A DNA stretch of 14,936 nucleotides from Bacillota bacterium (GCA_016287035.1 JAEEVI010000152.1:1-14936); one strand, 5' to 3'. Counted from the stretch's first letter, positions 8,401-13,866 are shown. Translations and numbers: made by a program. The notes: a model not told the origin generated them from the sequence alone.

Positions 8401-8525
8401 AACAGGAAATTGGGCGCGCCTTCGCGGGAGGACACGCACTTTTCCAGGAGCCCCTCTTCTTCCCATCTGTCCGCCTGTGCCGTCTGAACTTCGGCTATGG
8501 GTCTTTCGGATAAATTCTTATACAT
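5421..8525 (-). CDS. ileS: Isoleucyl-tRNA synthetase, type 2 (IleRS2), with GXHH signature
   Basis: Class I aminoacyl-tRNA synthetase that charges tRNA-Ile. Its 1034 residues are longer than the typical type 1 bacterial enzyme (about 930) and lack the C-terminal zinc finger of that type; the C-terminal half resembles the eukaryote-like type 2 form. The first ATP-binding signature, normally HXGH, reads G54-I55-H56-H57 in PPTANGKPGIHHVIARTLKD, so the first histidine and the glycine have swapped places. The second signature is KMSKH (593-597). The editing domain shows AWTTTPWTLASN and GTGIVHTAPAFGEDDY. Cysteine pairs CPRCG, CECG and CPVCG suggest metal-binding inserts. The start ATG has GAGG seven bases upstream. 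It heads a five-gene operon with its own promoter; no T-box leader fits in the 58 bases before it. Type 2 enzymes are known to resist mupirocin. Confidence 0.97.
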   Translation of the reverse strand: MYKNLSERPIAEVQTAQADRWEEEGLLEKCVSSREGAPNFLFYEGPPTANGKPGIHHVIARTLKDSVCRYKTMQGFKVTRKAGWDTHGLPVEIEVEKQLGFSGKQDIEKYGIKPFNEKCKESVFTYESMWRSMTHRMGYLIDMDDPYITLDNDYIETEWWILKEFFKAGLIYEGHKIIPFCPRCGTGLASHEVAQGYKEIKVNTLVCRFKAKDEENTYYLAWTTTPWTLASNVALTVGADIDYVKAEQNGEFFYLAKNLADKVLSVNGEYRIVSECKGKDLEYREYEQLMPFISVKTKAFFVTCMDYVSTEDGTGIVHTAPAFGEDDYNCGKKYGLPVVNPVDEEGKYTDTPWKGRFVMEDGLDVDIIKYLAQENKIYSKEKLAHNYPHCWRCDTPLIYYAKPSWYIEMTKLRDQLVANNSTVAWHPQAIGDGRFGNWLAEVKDWAISRNRYWGTPINIWRCECGHLESIGSRRELAEKAIEDIDESIELHRPYVDEVHIVCPVCGKTMSRIPEVMDCWFDSGSMPFAQRHYPFEHKEEFEREYFPADFICEGIDQTRGWFYSLMAISTFVMGRAPYKNVLVNDLVLDKEGKKMSKHKGNTVDPFALFDKYGADATRWYLLSVSPVWFPTKFDEDGLIDVQGKFFGTIRNVYNFFTLYANTDDIDASACFVDYASRPELDRWILSKYNRLVKNVTEAMDSYDHNRSVRMIMDFVNEDLSNWYIRRARRRFYAEGMDEDKKAVYSTTYEVLTGLSKLMAPFAPFITDELYVALTGEETVHLADYPKADEALIDGDLEERMDLVRSIVNMGRGIREKARIKVRQPLGKLLVDGKYREKIGYMSGLVEEELNIKQVVFEDDMDTFLNYQLKPDFRVAGPLLGAKIKAFGAAAAKLDPKEVLEKLSSDGKIVLELNGEPTDITPEMVSVNVSAKEGFTAAQEGALCVILDTTVSQELIDEGLARELISKVQQMRKQKDFEMMDRIDIFVSADDAVKAAIAKHSEYIMKETLADSITERGGLEEFDLNGHSTGIDVVRK

Positions 8526-8545
8526 TTTCTGACCTCGTGAAATGC

Positions 8546-8559
8546 AATTATCGATAATT
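8546..8559. repeat. Perfect 14-base palindrome in the ileS leader
   Basis: AATTATCGATAATT is a perfect palindrome that begins about seven bases after the predicted ileS transcription start and ends 20 bases before the start codon. It lacks a T-run, so it is not a terminator. It could be an operator or a weak hairpin; no regulator can be named. Confidence 0.5.
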
Positions 8560-8572
8560 TACATAATGATTT

Positions 8573-8601
8573 ATTATATCTGTTCAGCGCAGCTTTGCCA
8601 A
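8573..8601 (-). promoter_or_regulatory. Promoter of the ileS operon
   Basis: On the minus strand TTGGCA (8596-8601) and TATAAT (8573-8578) are separated by exactly 17 bases, a near-consensus sigma-A promoter. The -35 lies inside the last codons of the PPTase-RecX gene. Transcription would start near 8566, giving a leader of about 40 bases. No terminator is seen before it, so readthrough from the upstream gene is also possible. Confidence 0.75.
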
Positions 8602-9606
8602 GACTGAATATATGACCTCGGCCGTGTATCCGCGCGAGGCGAGGCGCCTGGCGGCCTTCGCGAGGAGACGTTCCCGCTCCTTCGGATCCGCGGACGAAAG
8701 GTCCGCCCCGCCGAGCGCGTCCAAAGCGGCTTCCATAGCCCTTTCGCGCTCCCGCGGATCCTCGTACGCGTTCACGTCGAAGGGGAGCCCCCTCTTTTTC
8801 AGCTGCGAGGCTATATAGAGCCTGCCCTTGCCCGACGCCGCGAGACGTTCGCCGAGCCTTTGCGCGAAGGCTTCGTCGTCGACGTAGCCGCAGTCCTTCA
8901 TCAGCGCGAGCGCGGCCTCGCATTCATCCTCAGGATAGCCCTTCCTGCGCAGCTTCGCGGAGAGCTCCGCGGACGACAGGTCGCCTGCGGAAAGGAGCCT
9001 CGCGGCGCAGTCCGCGGCCGTCTCGGACGGACGCCCGTCATAGCCGCATACCCGTATATCTATGTCCTCCGCGTTCAGCCGGCAGCCGCTGTCGGGGACG
9101 CAAAGGCACGCCGTCAGCTCCTTCCGAGGCGAGAGCCGTATGAGCCTGCCGCGCGGCCTGCCCTCGGCCGATACGGTCTCAGCGCACGCCAGATCCGGAG
9201 ATATCGCGGAAAAGGACGCGAGCCCCATGGAAAGCCCTTCGGAACACATCTTCATGTAGCTCTCCTTTGCCGTCCATATCCCGAGGAGCTCCCCGCGCCA
9301 CTCGCCGCTCCCGCTCTGCAGGCCGGACAGATATTCGCGCTCGAGAGGATGCAGCTTCTGCGCGATCCTTTCGCCGGGTACGCGGCTGAGCTCCTCCATG
9401 TCGAAGCCCAGCGCGCCGGCTTCGCCCGCGTCCGCCGCGGCAGCGGCCCACCAGTGCTTCGTATGGCTTATCGAAACGGCGCGGCCGTCAGATAGGACAG
9501 GCTCTCCGTCCGTTCCGTGCGAAAGCTCCGCGCAGAGCAGCCTCTTTACTATATCCGCGGAGTCGTATCGCCTTCCCGCGGTCTTTTTGACAAGAAATAT
9601 CTTCAT
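8584..9606 (-). CDS. Fusion of Sfp-type 4'-phosphopantetheinyl transferase and RecX
   Basis: One uninterrupted frame of 340 residues joins two families normally made separately. Residues 1 to about 175 are an Sfp/AcpT-type phosphopantetheinyl transferase, which loads the pantetheine arm of coenzyme A onto carrier proteins: VSISHTKHWW at 44-53, LGFDMEE at 66-72 with the Mg-binding D69 and E71, and WTAKESYMKM at 111-120 with K114, E115 and K119. Residues about 195-340 are RecX, the modulator of RecA filaments: AARLLSAGDLSSAELSAKLR at 201-220, CGYVDDEAFAQRLGERLA at 239-256, SQLKKRGL, and the third helical repeat LAKAARRLASRGYTAEVIYS at 315-334. Each part keeps near full domain length and key residues. 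There is no internal stop, frameshift or well-placed second ribosome site. The start ATG lies nine bases after a TATAAT box with no Shine-Dalgarno. No polyketide or peptide synthetase is nearby. Confidence 0.93.
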   Translation of the reverse strand: MKIFLVKKTAGRRYDSADIVKRLLCAELSHGTDGEPVLSDGRAVSISHTKHWWAAAAADAGEAGALGFDMEELSRVPGERIAQKLHPLEREYLSGLQSGSGEWRGELLGIWTAKESYMKMCSEGLSMGLASFSAISPDLACAETVSAEGRPRGRLIRLSPRKELTACLCVPDSGCRLNAEDIDIRVCGYDGRPSETAADCAARLLSAGDLSSAELSAKLRRKGYPEDECEAALALMKDCGYVDDEAFAQRLGERLAASGKGRLYIASQLKKRGLPFDVNAYEDPRERERAMEAALDALGGADLSSADPKERERLLAKAARRLASRGYTAEVIYSVLAKLR

Positions 9607-9615
9607 AGCTTGAAA

Positions 9616-9624
9616 ATTATACCA
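9616..9624 (-). promoter_or_regulatory. Extended -10 promoter of the PPTase-RecX gene
   Basis: The minus strand reads TGGTATAAT, a perfect -10 with TGn extension and no real -35 (TGCCGC at 17 bases). Only nine bases separate it from the ATG at 9606, so the mRNA would start within a few bases of the start codon, with no room for a ribosome site. Confidence 0.55.
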
Positions 9625-9664
9625 TTTAATCGGACCCGGCGGCAGCCCGCGCGAAAAATTCGAA

Positions 9665-9692
9665 TTGTTTTTTTGCTGTCATACTTTATAAT
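9665..9692 (+). promoter_or_regulatory. Promoter of the yerC-like gene
   Basis: TTGTTT (9665-9670), 16 bases, then TATAAT (9687-9692). Transcription would start near 9699-9700 with a leader of about 37 bases. It diverges from the PPTase-RecX promoter; the two -10 boxes are about 65 bases apart. A 10-base palindrome AATTCGAATT (9657-9666) touches the -35. Confidence 0.65.
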
Positions 9693-9700
9693 ACTAAAGT
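9683..9700 (+). promoter_or_regulatory. Inverted repeat over the yerC -10, candidate operator
   Basis: ACTTTA, six bases, TAAAGT: perfect six-base arms with a six-base spacer, covering the -10 box and the likely transcription start. The layout of a two-fold site at the promoter of a TrpR-family gene fits autoregulation, but binding is inferred. The right half and -10 recur exactly in the pgk promoter. Confidence 0.45.
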
Positions 9701-9706
9701 GTGAAA

Positions 9707-9722
9707 GCGGCCGCGCGGCCGC
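9707..9722 (+). repeat. 16-base GC palindrome in the yerC leader
   Basis: GCGGCCGCGCGGCCGC is a perfect palindrome made of two overlapping GCGGCCGC units. As RNA it can fold into a six-pair GC stem with a four-base loop ending only two or three bases before the GGGGGA ribosome site, so it could hinder ribosome access or act as a second protein-binding site. Confidence 0.55.
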
Positions 9723-9736
9723 GCGGGGGAAAAGAC

Positions 9737-10036
9737 ATGGCCTACAGATCTAAACTCAAATCGAAGGAATGCGACGCGCTCTGCAAAGCGTTCCTGTCCC
9801 TTAAGAACGAAGAGGAATGCTACAGGTTCTTCGAGGATCTCATGACGATAAAGGAGCTGCGGGCTCTGTCGCAGCGCTGGCACGTCGCGCGTCTGCTGTA
9901 TTCCGGAAAAACGTACAACGAGATAGCCGAAGAGACGAGCGCTTCGGCCGCGACGATAAGCAGGATAAACAAATGCCTGGAATACGGCGCGGACGGCTAT
10001 ACCACCATGCTCAAAAGGCTGGAAAAGGAAGGATAG
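9737..10036 (+). CDS. yerC: TrpR-family regulator of the YerC/YecD type
   Basis: A 99-residue DNA-binding protein of the TrpR superfamily, the size and layout of the B. subtilis YerC/YecD subfamily. The N-terminal helices include CKAFLSLKNEEECYRFFEDL (16-35), followed by MTIKELRALSQRWHVARLL, and the helix-turn-helix spans about 58-81 (KTYNEIAEETSASAATISRI, then NKCLEYG). Members have no settled ligand; they are separate from the tryptophan repressor. The ATG at 9737 is chosen for its GGGGGA site and because the subfamily starts at this point; an in-frame GTG at 9701 would translate the GC palindrome. It is the only plus-strand gene here, diverges from the PPTase-RecX gene, and its stop is one base from the stop of the opposing gene. 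A promoter inverted repeat suggests self-control. Confidence 0.9.
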   Translation: MAYRSKLKSKECDALCKAFLSLKNEEECYRFFEDLMTIKELRALSQRWHVARLLYSGKTYNEIAEETSASAATISRINKCLEYGADGYTTMLKRLEKEG

Positions 10037-10037
10037 A

Positions 10038-11189
10038 TCAGAGGTCCTTCTCCGTTACGCACTCGCCCATGCCGGGCTCATAGCCTTTCAGTTCTTCGAG
10101 GTCGAGCCGCTTTGTCCTGAGGTTGAGCATCACGACGTCGCGAAGAGACGTCTCTTCGCCTTCGAGAGCCTTTATCAGGACCGGAAGCGCCTTGGACGTC
10201 TTTATCAGCAGCGGCGTCGTCAGCATCTCGCCGCCCTCGCACAGGTATATTACGTCGGAGTGGCGCTTCTGCGCGCTCAGGAGATATCTGAGCATCTTTT
10301 CGGAAACGTTCTTCATGCCGCAGCTGACGAACAGCGTCCAGCGCTGGCGGCATTCCTGAAGCACGTCTATCATAAGTCTGAGGTCGCCCTTACCCGAGTC
10401 CGTTATTACGGGGAATTCGCTCCCGACGTCGTCGCCGGGCATGGCGCAGACGACCTTTTCCGGCATATTCGAAAGTATCCCCTTGAGATCGGCCAGTATC
10501 GGCGTTCCGCAGCGAACTATGTATTCGCTGTCGACTAGCCTGCGCACCTGGGGGCTCTCAGCCATTATGACCGCCCTGCAGCAGCTGAAAGTGGCTATGT
10601 ATTCGTCCGCCGCCGGCATCGGTTCGATCCCCTTCGCCGCGCAGATGTCCTTGAGGCTCTTCATTATCGCCTTGTACAGCTTCTCGCTGTCGAGCTCGAG
10701 ATGGGAATTCGCGGATCCCGCAAGTATCTTGGCGCTCTCGAGCCCGGACGAAGTATAGCCGTCGGGATAGACGCATACGTAAGCTATCAGCTTCGCCGCG
10801 TCCTGCTCCGCGAAGCCGCCCGCCTTGCAGTGCTCGAAGTCTATGGCCTTAAGGCCCTCCGGAGTGACTATGAAGTCGCCGAAGTCCATGTCGCCTATCG
10901 ATATCTTTGTTATGTCCCTGTATCGGATATACCAGTCCCAGAACATATCGAAGCTCGCGAGGAGCTTGTCCGGGCTGCGCTTCAGACCCGCGACCGTTTC
11001 CGCGAAGTTCTCGCCCTCGAGCCGCTCGAGCTCTATGACTCCGTCCCAGCTGTCGGTCATCTCCGCCGCCAGGCCGCTGCCGTTGAGCTTCTGATATATC
11101 CTGCTCTCGGTTATAAAGGCGCTGCGCGAGGCAAAGGTCTTTATGACCTTGCTTCCGCTGTATTCCACCCTGTTCTTTTCTTCAGACAT
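10038..11189 (-). CDS. Kinase-like domain fused to a degenerate MobA-like nucleotidyltransferase
   Basis: A 383-residue protein of unknown function; the domain calls are from visual motif matching. Residues about 8-145 resemble the small-molecule or RIO-like kinase fold: K17 in SKVIKTF as the ATP lysine, E28 in FITESRIYQKL, a hinge IELERLEGENF, a catalytic-loop equivalent SIGDMDFGDFIV with D100 kept but the histidine replaced by isoleucine and the metal-binding asparagine by D105, and D117 in AIDFEH. Residues about 205-383 line up with MobA-type transferases: AVIMA at 206-210 followed by ESPQVRRL where GG-x-SxRMG is expected, CGTPIL, FVSCGM at 287-292 where CDMP is expected, TTPLL and ALEGEETSLRD. 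So the nucleotide loop and metal aspartate of this half seem lost. It lies 21 bases after the zinc-ribbon gene; AAGG eight bases before the ATG sets the start over a GTG at 11198. Confidence 0.75.
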   Translation of the reverse strand: MSEEKNRVEYSGSKVIKTFASRSAFITESRIYQKLNGSGLAAEMTDSWDGVIELERLEGENFAETVAGLKRSPDKLLASFDMFWDWYIRYRDITKISIGDMDFGDFIVTPEGLKAIDFEHCKAGGFAEQDAAKLIAYVCVYPDGYTSSGLESAKILAGSANSHLELDSEKLYKAIMKSLKDICAAKGIEPMPAADEYIATFSCCRAVIMAESPQVRRLVDSEYIVRCGTPILADLKGILSNMPEKVVCAMPGDDVGSEFPVITDSGKGDLRLMIDVLQECRQRWTLFVSCGMKNVSEKMLRYLLSAQKRHSDVIYLCEGGEMLTTPLLIKTSKALPVLIKALEGEETSLRDVVMLNLRTKRLDLEELKGYEPGMGECVTEKDL

Positions 11190-11210
11190 CCGAATCACCT
11201 TCCGGGCAGC

Positions 11211-13370
11211 CTACAGGCACAGCCCGTCCTCAAAACCGTTGACGACGGCGATCACGCCTTCGGCTATGGCTTTGCTCTCTTTTCCGTCGTAAAGATACAA
11301 AACGCCGTCCTTTATGTAGACGATCCGTCCGCCGCCTGCCGGCAGGAACCTGCTGACGCCGCCCGCGACGTCCGCCGCGGTTCCGTCGGGGCTCATGGCC
11401 CTGAGCGTTCCGGAGTCGCCGCCGTCGAGATCCGTCATGTAGAGCAGGCTGCCGTCATCGAGCAGCCACGACGACCAGTAGTTCGCCGCCACTCCGTTCG
11501 CGACGGTCTCGGGCTGTCCGCCCTCCGCGACGCGGCACAGGGTCCCTTCTCCGCTGCTGTGGACGTCCGCGTGATAATAGACCTTGCCGCCGAACGGGCG
11601 CGCGTCGTTCAGCGCGTCGCTGCCGAGCTGCCGCACGACCTTCGCCGTGCCGTCCGCGAAGCTGACGACTCCCGCGCCTTTATCGGTGCGGATGAGGAAC
11701 TCGAGGCTGTCTGCGCCTCCGAGGCGTATCGGCAGCACCGAATCAGCCGAAACGGCCGGGTCGCCGGCTTCACCGGATACGTCCGTTCCGATCGTGTAAT
11801 AGAGCTTTCCGGCGTAACTGTCGTCGGCGTAGCGGTTTTCCCAGAACCGGGCGGATACCTGATCGGCGCTTTCGACCTCGGCGGCCGGGATCAGCTTTAT
11901 CCCGTCGTCGGCGAATATCCTCTGGTAAAGGGCGAGCTCCTCCTGCGGATAGACCCTGTATACGTCCCTGTCGAGATCGTCGCAGACGCAGACGCTCTTT
12001 CCGTCCTTGAGGAGGTAAAGGCTGAAATTATAGTCCTCGACGCTCTCCCTGCACAGCTCCCCGTACACGTCGGAGCCGGGGTCGTAAGCGTCAGACGCCG
12101 CGTTCCAGCCGAGCGTGTCGAGATACGTTCCGTCGGGATTCAGGTTGTTCTCCATATATTCCTCGACGGTATAGCCCCATTCCGCAAGGAGCCCGGAAGC
12201 CTCGTACTCCTCGGCCTTTTCGCGCATCCGCGCCTCGTCGAGGATGAAGTCGGATTCTTTAGGCGCCTGCGCGGACGTCGTCTTAAGAGAATCGACGTCC
12301 TCCACGAGCTCGCTGAGCTGGTAATGAGTCTCGGTACCGGTTATGTAATAGATGCGCCCGTCGCTGAAGTCGCATATCTCGTATACGTTCTCCGCGACCT
12401 TCTCAGGATCGGGATCGGCGCAGGCCTCGACCTCGTATATCTCGTAATTTCCAAGCTCCTCGACGTGCGATGAGGTGTCCTCGAACGGATCGCCCTCCTC
12501 GCTCCACGCCCAGACCGTGTAGAGCAGCTTCTTCGCGCTCAGCGGGCTGCATACCTGCTCGACGTAGTTCGCCATGACGATCTCCTCCGACGGCGCCTCA
12601 AAGCTCCTGAACATCAGATCGGAGCCTTTTCTGTACGTTACGCCGCCGCCCTCGCTGCACGCGTAGTCCCATCCGGACGACTCGAGGTCGTCTATGAGCT
12701 TGACGGCGGAAGAACCGTCGTAATAATAGAGCTTATATACCCCGGAAACGTCGACGCAGTACATCACGCCGCTTCCGGCAGGTTCCAGATTGAAAACATC
12801 GCTCTCGATCTTCTCGCGCTTTTGGGGATCGGCGAGGCTGACCTTGTAGAGATCGCCGTGGGAGTAATGCGTTTCGATCTGATAATCGTCGAGATAATAG
12901 ACGGCGTCGCCGGCAAGGGCGAATCCGTACGGATATCCGCTCATCGCGATGCTCCCCGCTGTCTCGCCGAGATACTGCCACGGATCTCCGGAGCCGTAAT
13001 TTTCGGAAAGGACTATAGGCTCGGAGCTTGCGGCGTCCGCGAGGAAGACGAGCTTGTTATCCCCGGTGACGTACGCCAGGGGCTGCGCGTCCTGCTGATC
13101 TCCCGCCGGTCCGGCCGGGGAAGCCTTCTTTCCGAATATGCTCACCGCGGCGATCGCCGCGGCCGCGATCAACAGAACGATCACGGCTATAAGTATGACG
13201 CCCTTCTTAACCTTTTTGGCGGCTGACGCCTCATGCGCGTTTTCAGGCTCCGCCTGGGGCCCGGGACCGCGGACCTCCGCATCTTCGCGATCGTCCTCCG
13301 CGGGAGTCCCGCAGTGCATGCAGACGGGCGACCCGTCCTCTATCATTTCACCGCAATTCTTGCAGATCAT
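11211..13370 (-). CDS. Membrane-anchored zinc-ribbon protein with large extracytoplasmic repeat domain
   Basis: A 719-residue protein of unknown function. Residues 3-20 form a zinc ribbon (C3, C6, C17, C20 in CKNCG and CMHCG). An acidic, disordered stretch follows, then KKVKK and a single membrane helix at about 57-79, which by the positive-inside rule puts the ribbon in the cytoplasm and the rest outside. Residues about 97-719 contain many short units with YY, LYY or G-x-hYYh strands (DAVYYLDDY, GVYKLYYYDG, GRIYYITG, GKLYYTIG, GKVYYHAD, GVLYLYDG), suggesting a beta-propeller like the DUF5050 or TolB type. A helical insert at about 378-420 interrupts it. AAAGGAG lies about five bases before the ATG. 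It has a strong promoter and structured leader, and heads a unit with the kinase/MobA-like gene. Sensor or wall-associated roles are guesses. Confidence 0.85.
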   Translation of the reverse strand: MICKNCGEMIEDGSPVCMHCGTPAEDDREDAEVRGPGPQAEPENAHEASAAKKVKKGVILIAVIVLLIAAAAIAAVSIFGKKASPAGPAGDQQDAQPLAYVTGDNKLVFLADAASSEPIVLSENYGSGDPWQYLGETAGSIAMSGYPYGFALAGDAVYYLDDYQIETHYSHGDLYKVSLADPQKREKIESDVFNLEPAGSGVMYCVDVSGVYKLYYYDGSSAVKLIDDLESSGWDYACSEGGGVTYRKGSDLMFRSFEAPSEEIVMANYVEQVCSPLSAKKLLYTVWAWSEEGDPFEDTSSHVEELGNYEIYEVEACADPDPEKVAENVYEICDFSDGRIYYITGTETHYQLSELVEDVDSLKTTSAQAPKESDFILDEARMREKAEEYEASGLLAEWGYTVEEYMENNLNPDGTYLDTLGWNAASDAYDPGSDVYGELCRESVEDYNFSLYLLKDGKSVCVCDDLDRDVYRVYPQEELALYQRIFADDGIKLIPAAEVESADQVSARFWENRYADDSYAGKLYYTIGTDVSGEAGDPAVSADSVLPIRLGGADSLEFLIRTDKGAGVVSFADGTAKVVRQLGSDALNDARPFGGKVYYHADVHSSGEGTLCRVAEGGQPETVANGVAANYWSSWLLDDGSLLYMTDLDGGDSGTLRAMSPDGTAADVAGGVSRFLPAGGGRIVYIKDGVLYLYDGKESKAIAEGVIAVVNGFEDGLCL

Positions 13371-13387
13371 CTTTTCTCCTTTTTTAT

Positions 13388-13417
13388 GGGCGCGCCGCGT
13401 TCCGCGGCCGGGCGCCC
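13388..13417 (-). promoter_or_regulatory. GC-rich hairpin in the leader of the zinc-ribbon gene
   Basis: As minus-strand RNA, GGGCGC pairs with GCGCCC and, inside that, GCCGCG pairs with CGCGGC around a GAA loop, with CCG bulged on the 5' side: twelve GC-rich pairs. It ends a few bases before the AAAGGAG ribosome site and is followed by ATAAAAAAGG rather than U residues, so it is not a terminator. It may affect translation or stabilise the 5' end. Confidence 0.55.
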
Positions 13418-13431
13418 CGCTATCGGTATCT

Positions 13432-13451
13432 GTAATATATAATTATATTAC
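13432..13451. repeat. 20-base inverted repeat over the zinc-ribbon promoter -10
   Basis: GTAATATA-TAAT-TATATTAC has eight-base perfect arms around a four-base centre and covers the whole -10 box of the zinc-ribbon promoter. It is AT-only except for the outer G/C pair, so it may be an operator or a by-product of AT richness. Confidence 0.5.
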
Positions 13452-13470
13452 TTTGGATTTCCGATGGCAA
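13442..13470 (-). promoter_or_regulatory. Promoter of the zinc-ribbon/kinase-like unit
   Basis: On the minus strand TTGCCA (13465-13470), 17 bases, TATAAT (13442-13447): five of six and six of six matches to the sigma-A consensus. It starts one base past the cupin stop codon. The leader would be about 65 bases and contains the GC hairpin. Confidence 0.78.
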
Positions 13471-13471
13471 A

Positions 13472-13837
13472 TCACTTGGGAGATCCGGTGTGGTTGAACA
13501 GCACCATAGCGATGAAGGTGAGCTCGTCGGCGCCGACGTTCTCGATGCTGTGGCCGCTCCCGTCGCGGCACTGCATCATGTCGCCCGCGCGGAGCACGCG
13601 TTCGGTCCCGTCATCGGAGACGAGCGCCGTGCCGGAAAGGATATAATAGACCTCGTATTCGCCGCTGTGGGTGTGATAACCGATCGATCCGCCGGGAGGG
13701 ATCGAAGCCTTCCCGAAGAAGGACCCCGCGCCGTACGAATCCCCGGCTTCAAGAAATTTTACCGCGTCGACGAACAGTTTGCCGCCGCGCATGTTGTCGT
13801 AATGCTTCGAGCCGAGCTCTTCCGATGTCCTGACCAT
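13472..13837 (-). CDS. Small single-domain cupin protein
   Basis: A 121-residue beta-barrel protein. Cupin motif 1 is intact: G49, then H55-x-H57, E62 and G69 in YHTHSGEYEVYYILSG. Motif 2, GDMMQCRDGSGHSIEN (85-100), keeps H96 and N100, but the usual proline is R91. H55, H57, E62 and H96 would bind one metal ion. The substrate cannot be told from sequence; relatives include small sugar- or metabolite-binding cupins, isomerases and sensors. GGGAGG lies seven bases before the ATG. It sits between the putP terminator and the promoter of the next unit. No convincing promoter is visible in the 30 bases before it, so it may be expressed by readthrough of the terminator or from a weak unseen promoter. 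Function unassigned. Confidence 0.9.
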   Translation of the reverse strand: MVRTSEELGSKHYDNMRGGKLFVDAVKFLEAGDSYGAGSFFGKASIPPGGSIGYHTHSGEYEVYYILSGTALVSDDGTERVLRAGDMMQCRDGSGHSIENVGADELTFIAMVLFNHTGSPK

Positions 13838-13866
13838 TTTTTACCTCCCTGCGGACTGAAACGTCT

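Noticed and set aside
8526..8583. T-box riboswitch before ileS
   Set aside because: Only 58 bases separate ileS from the upstream gene, and no specifier loop, T-box sequence or terminator pair is visible.
10701..12473. A 590-codon open frame on the plus strand, antisense to the zinc-ribbon and kinase-like genes
   Set aside because: It spans two well-supported minus-strand genes, has no ribosome site, and its product shows no recognisable motif. Long antisense frames are expected with GC-rich third positions.
13388..13417. GC hairpin read as a terminator for the cupin gene or for plus-strand transcription
   Set aside because: Neither strand has a T-run after the stem, and it lies downstream of a strong promoter in the leader of the zinc-ribbon gene.
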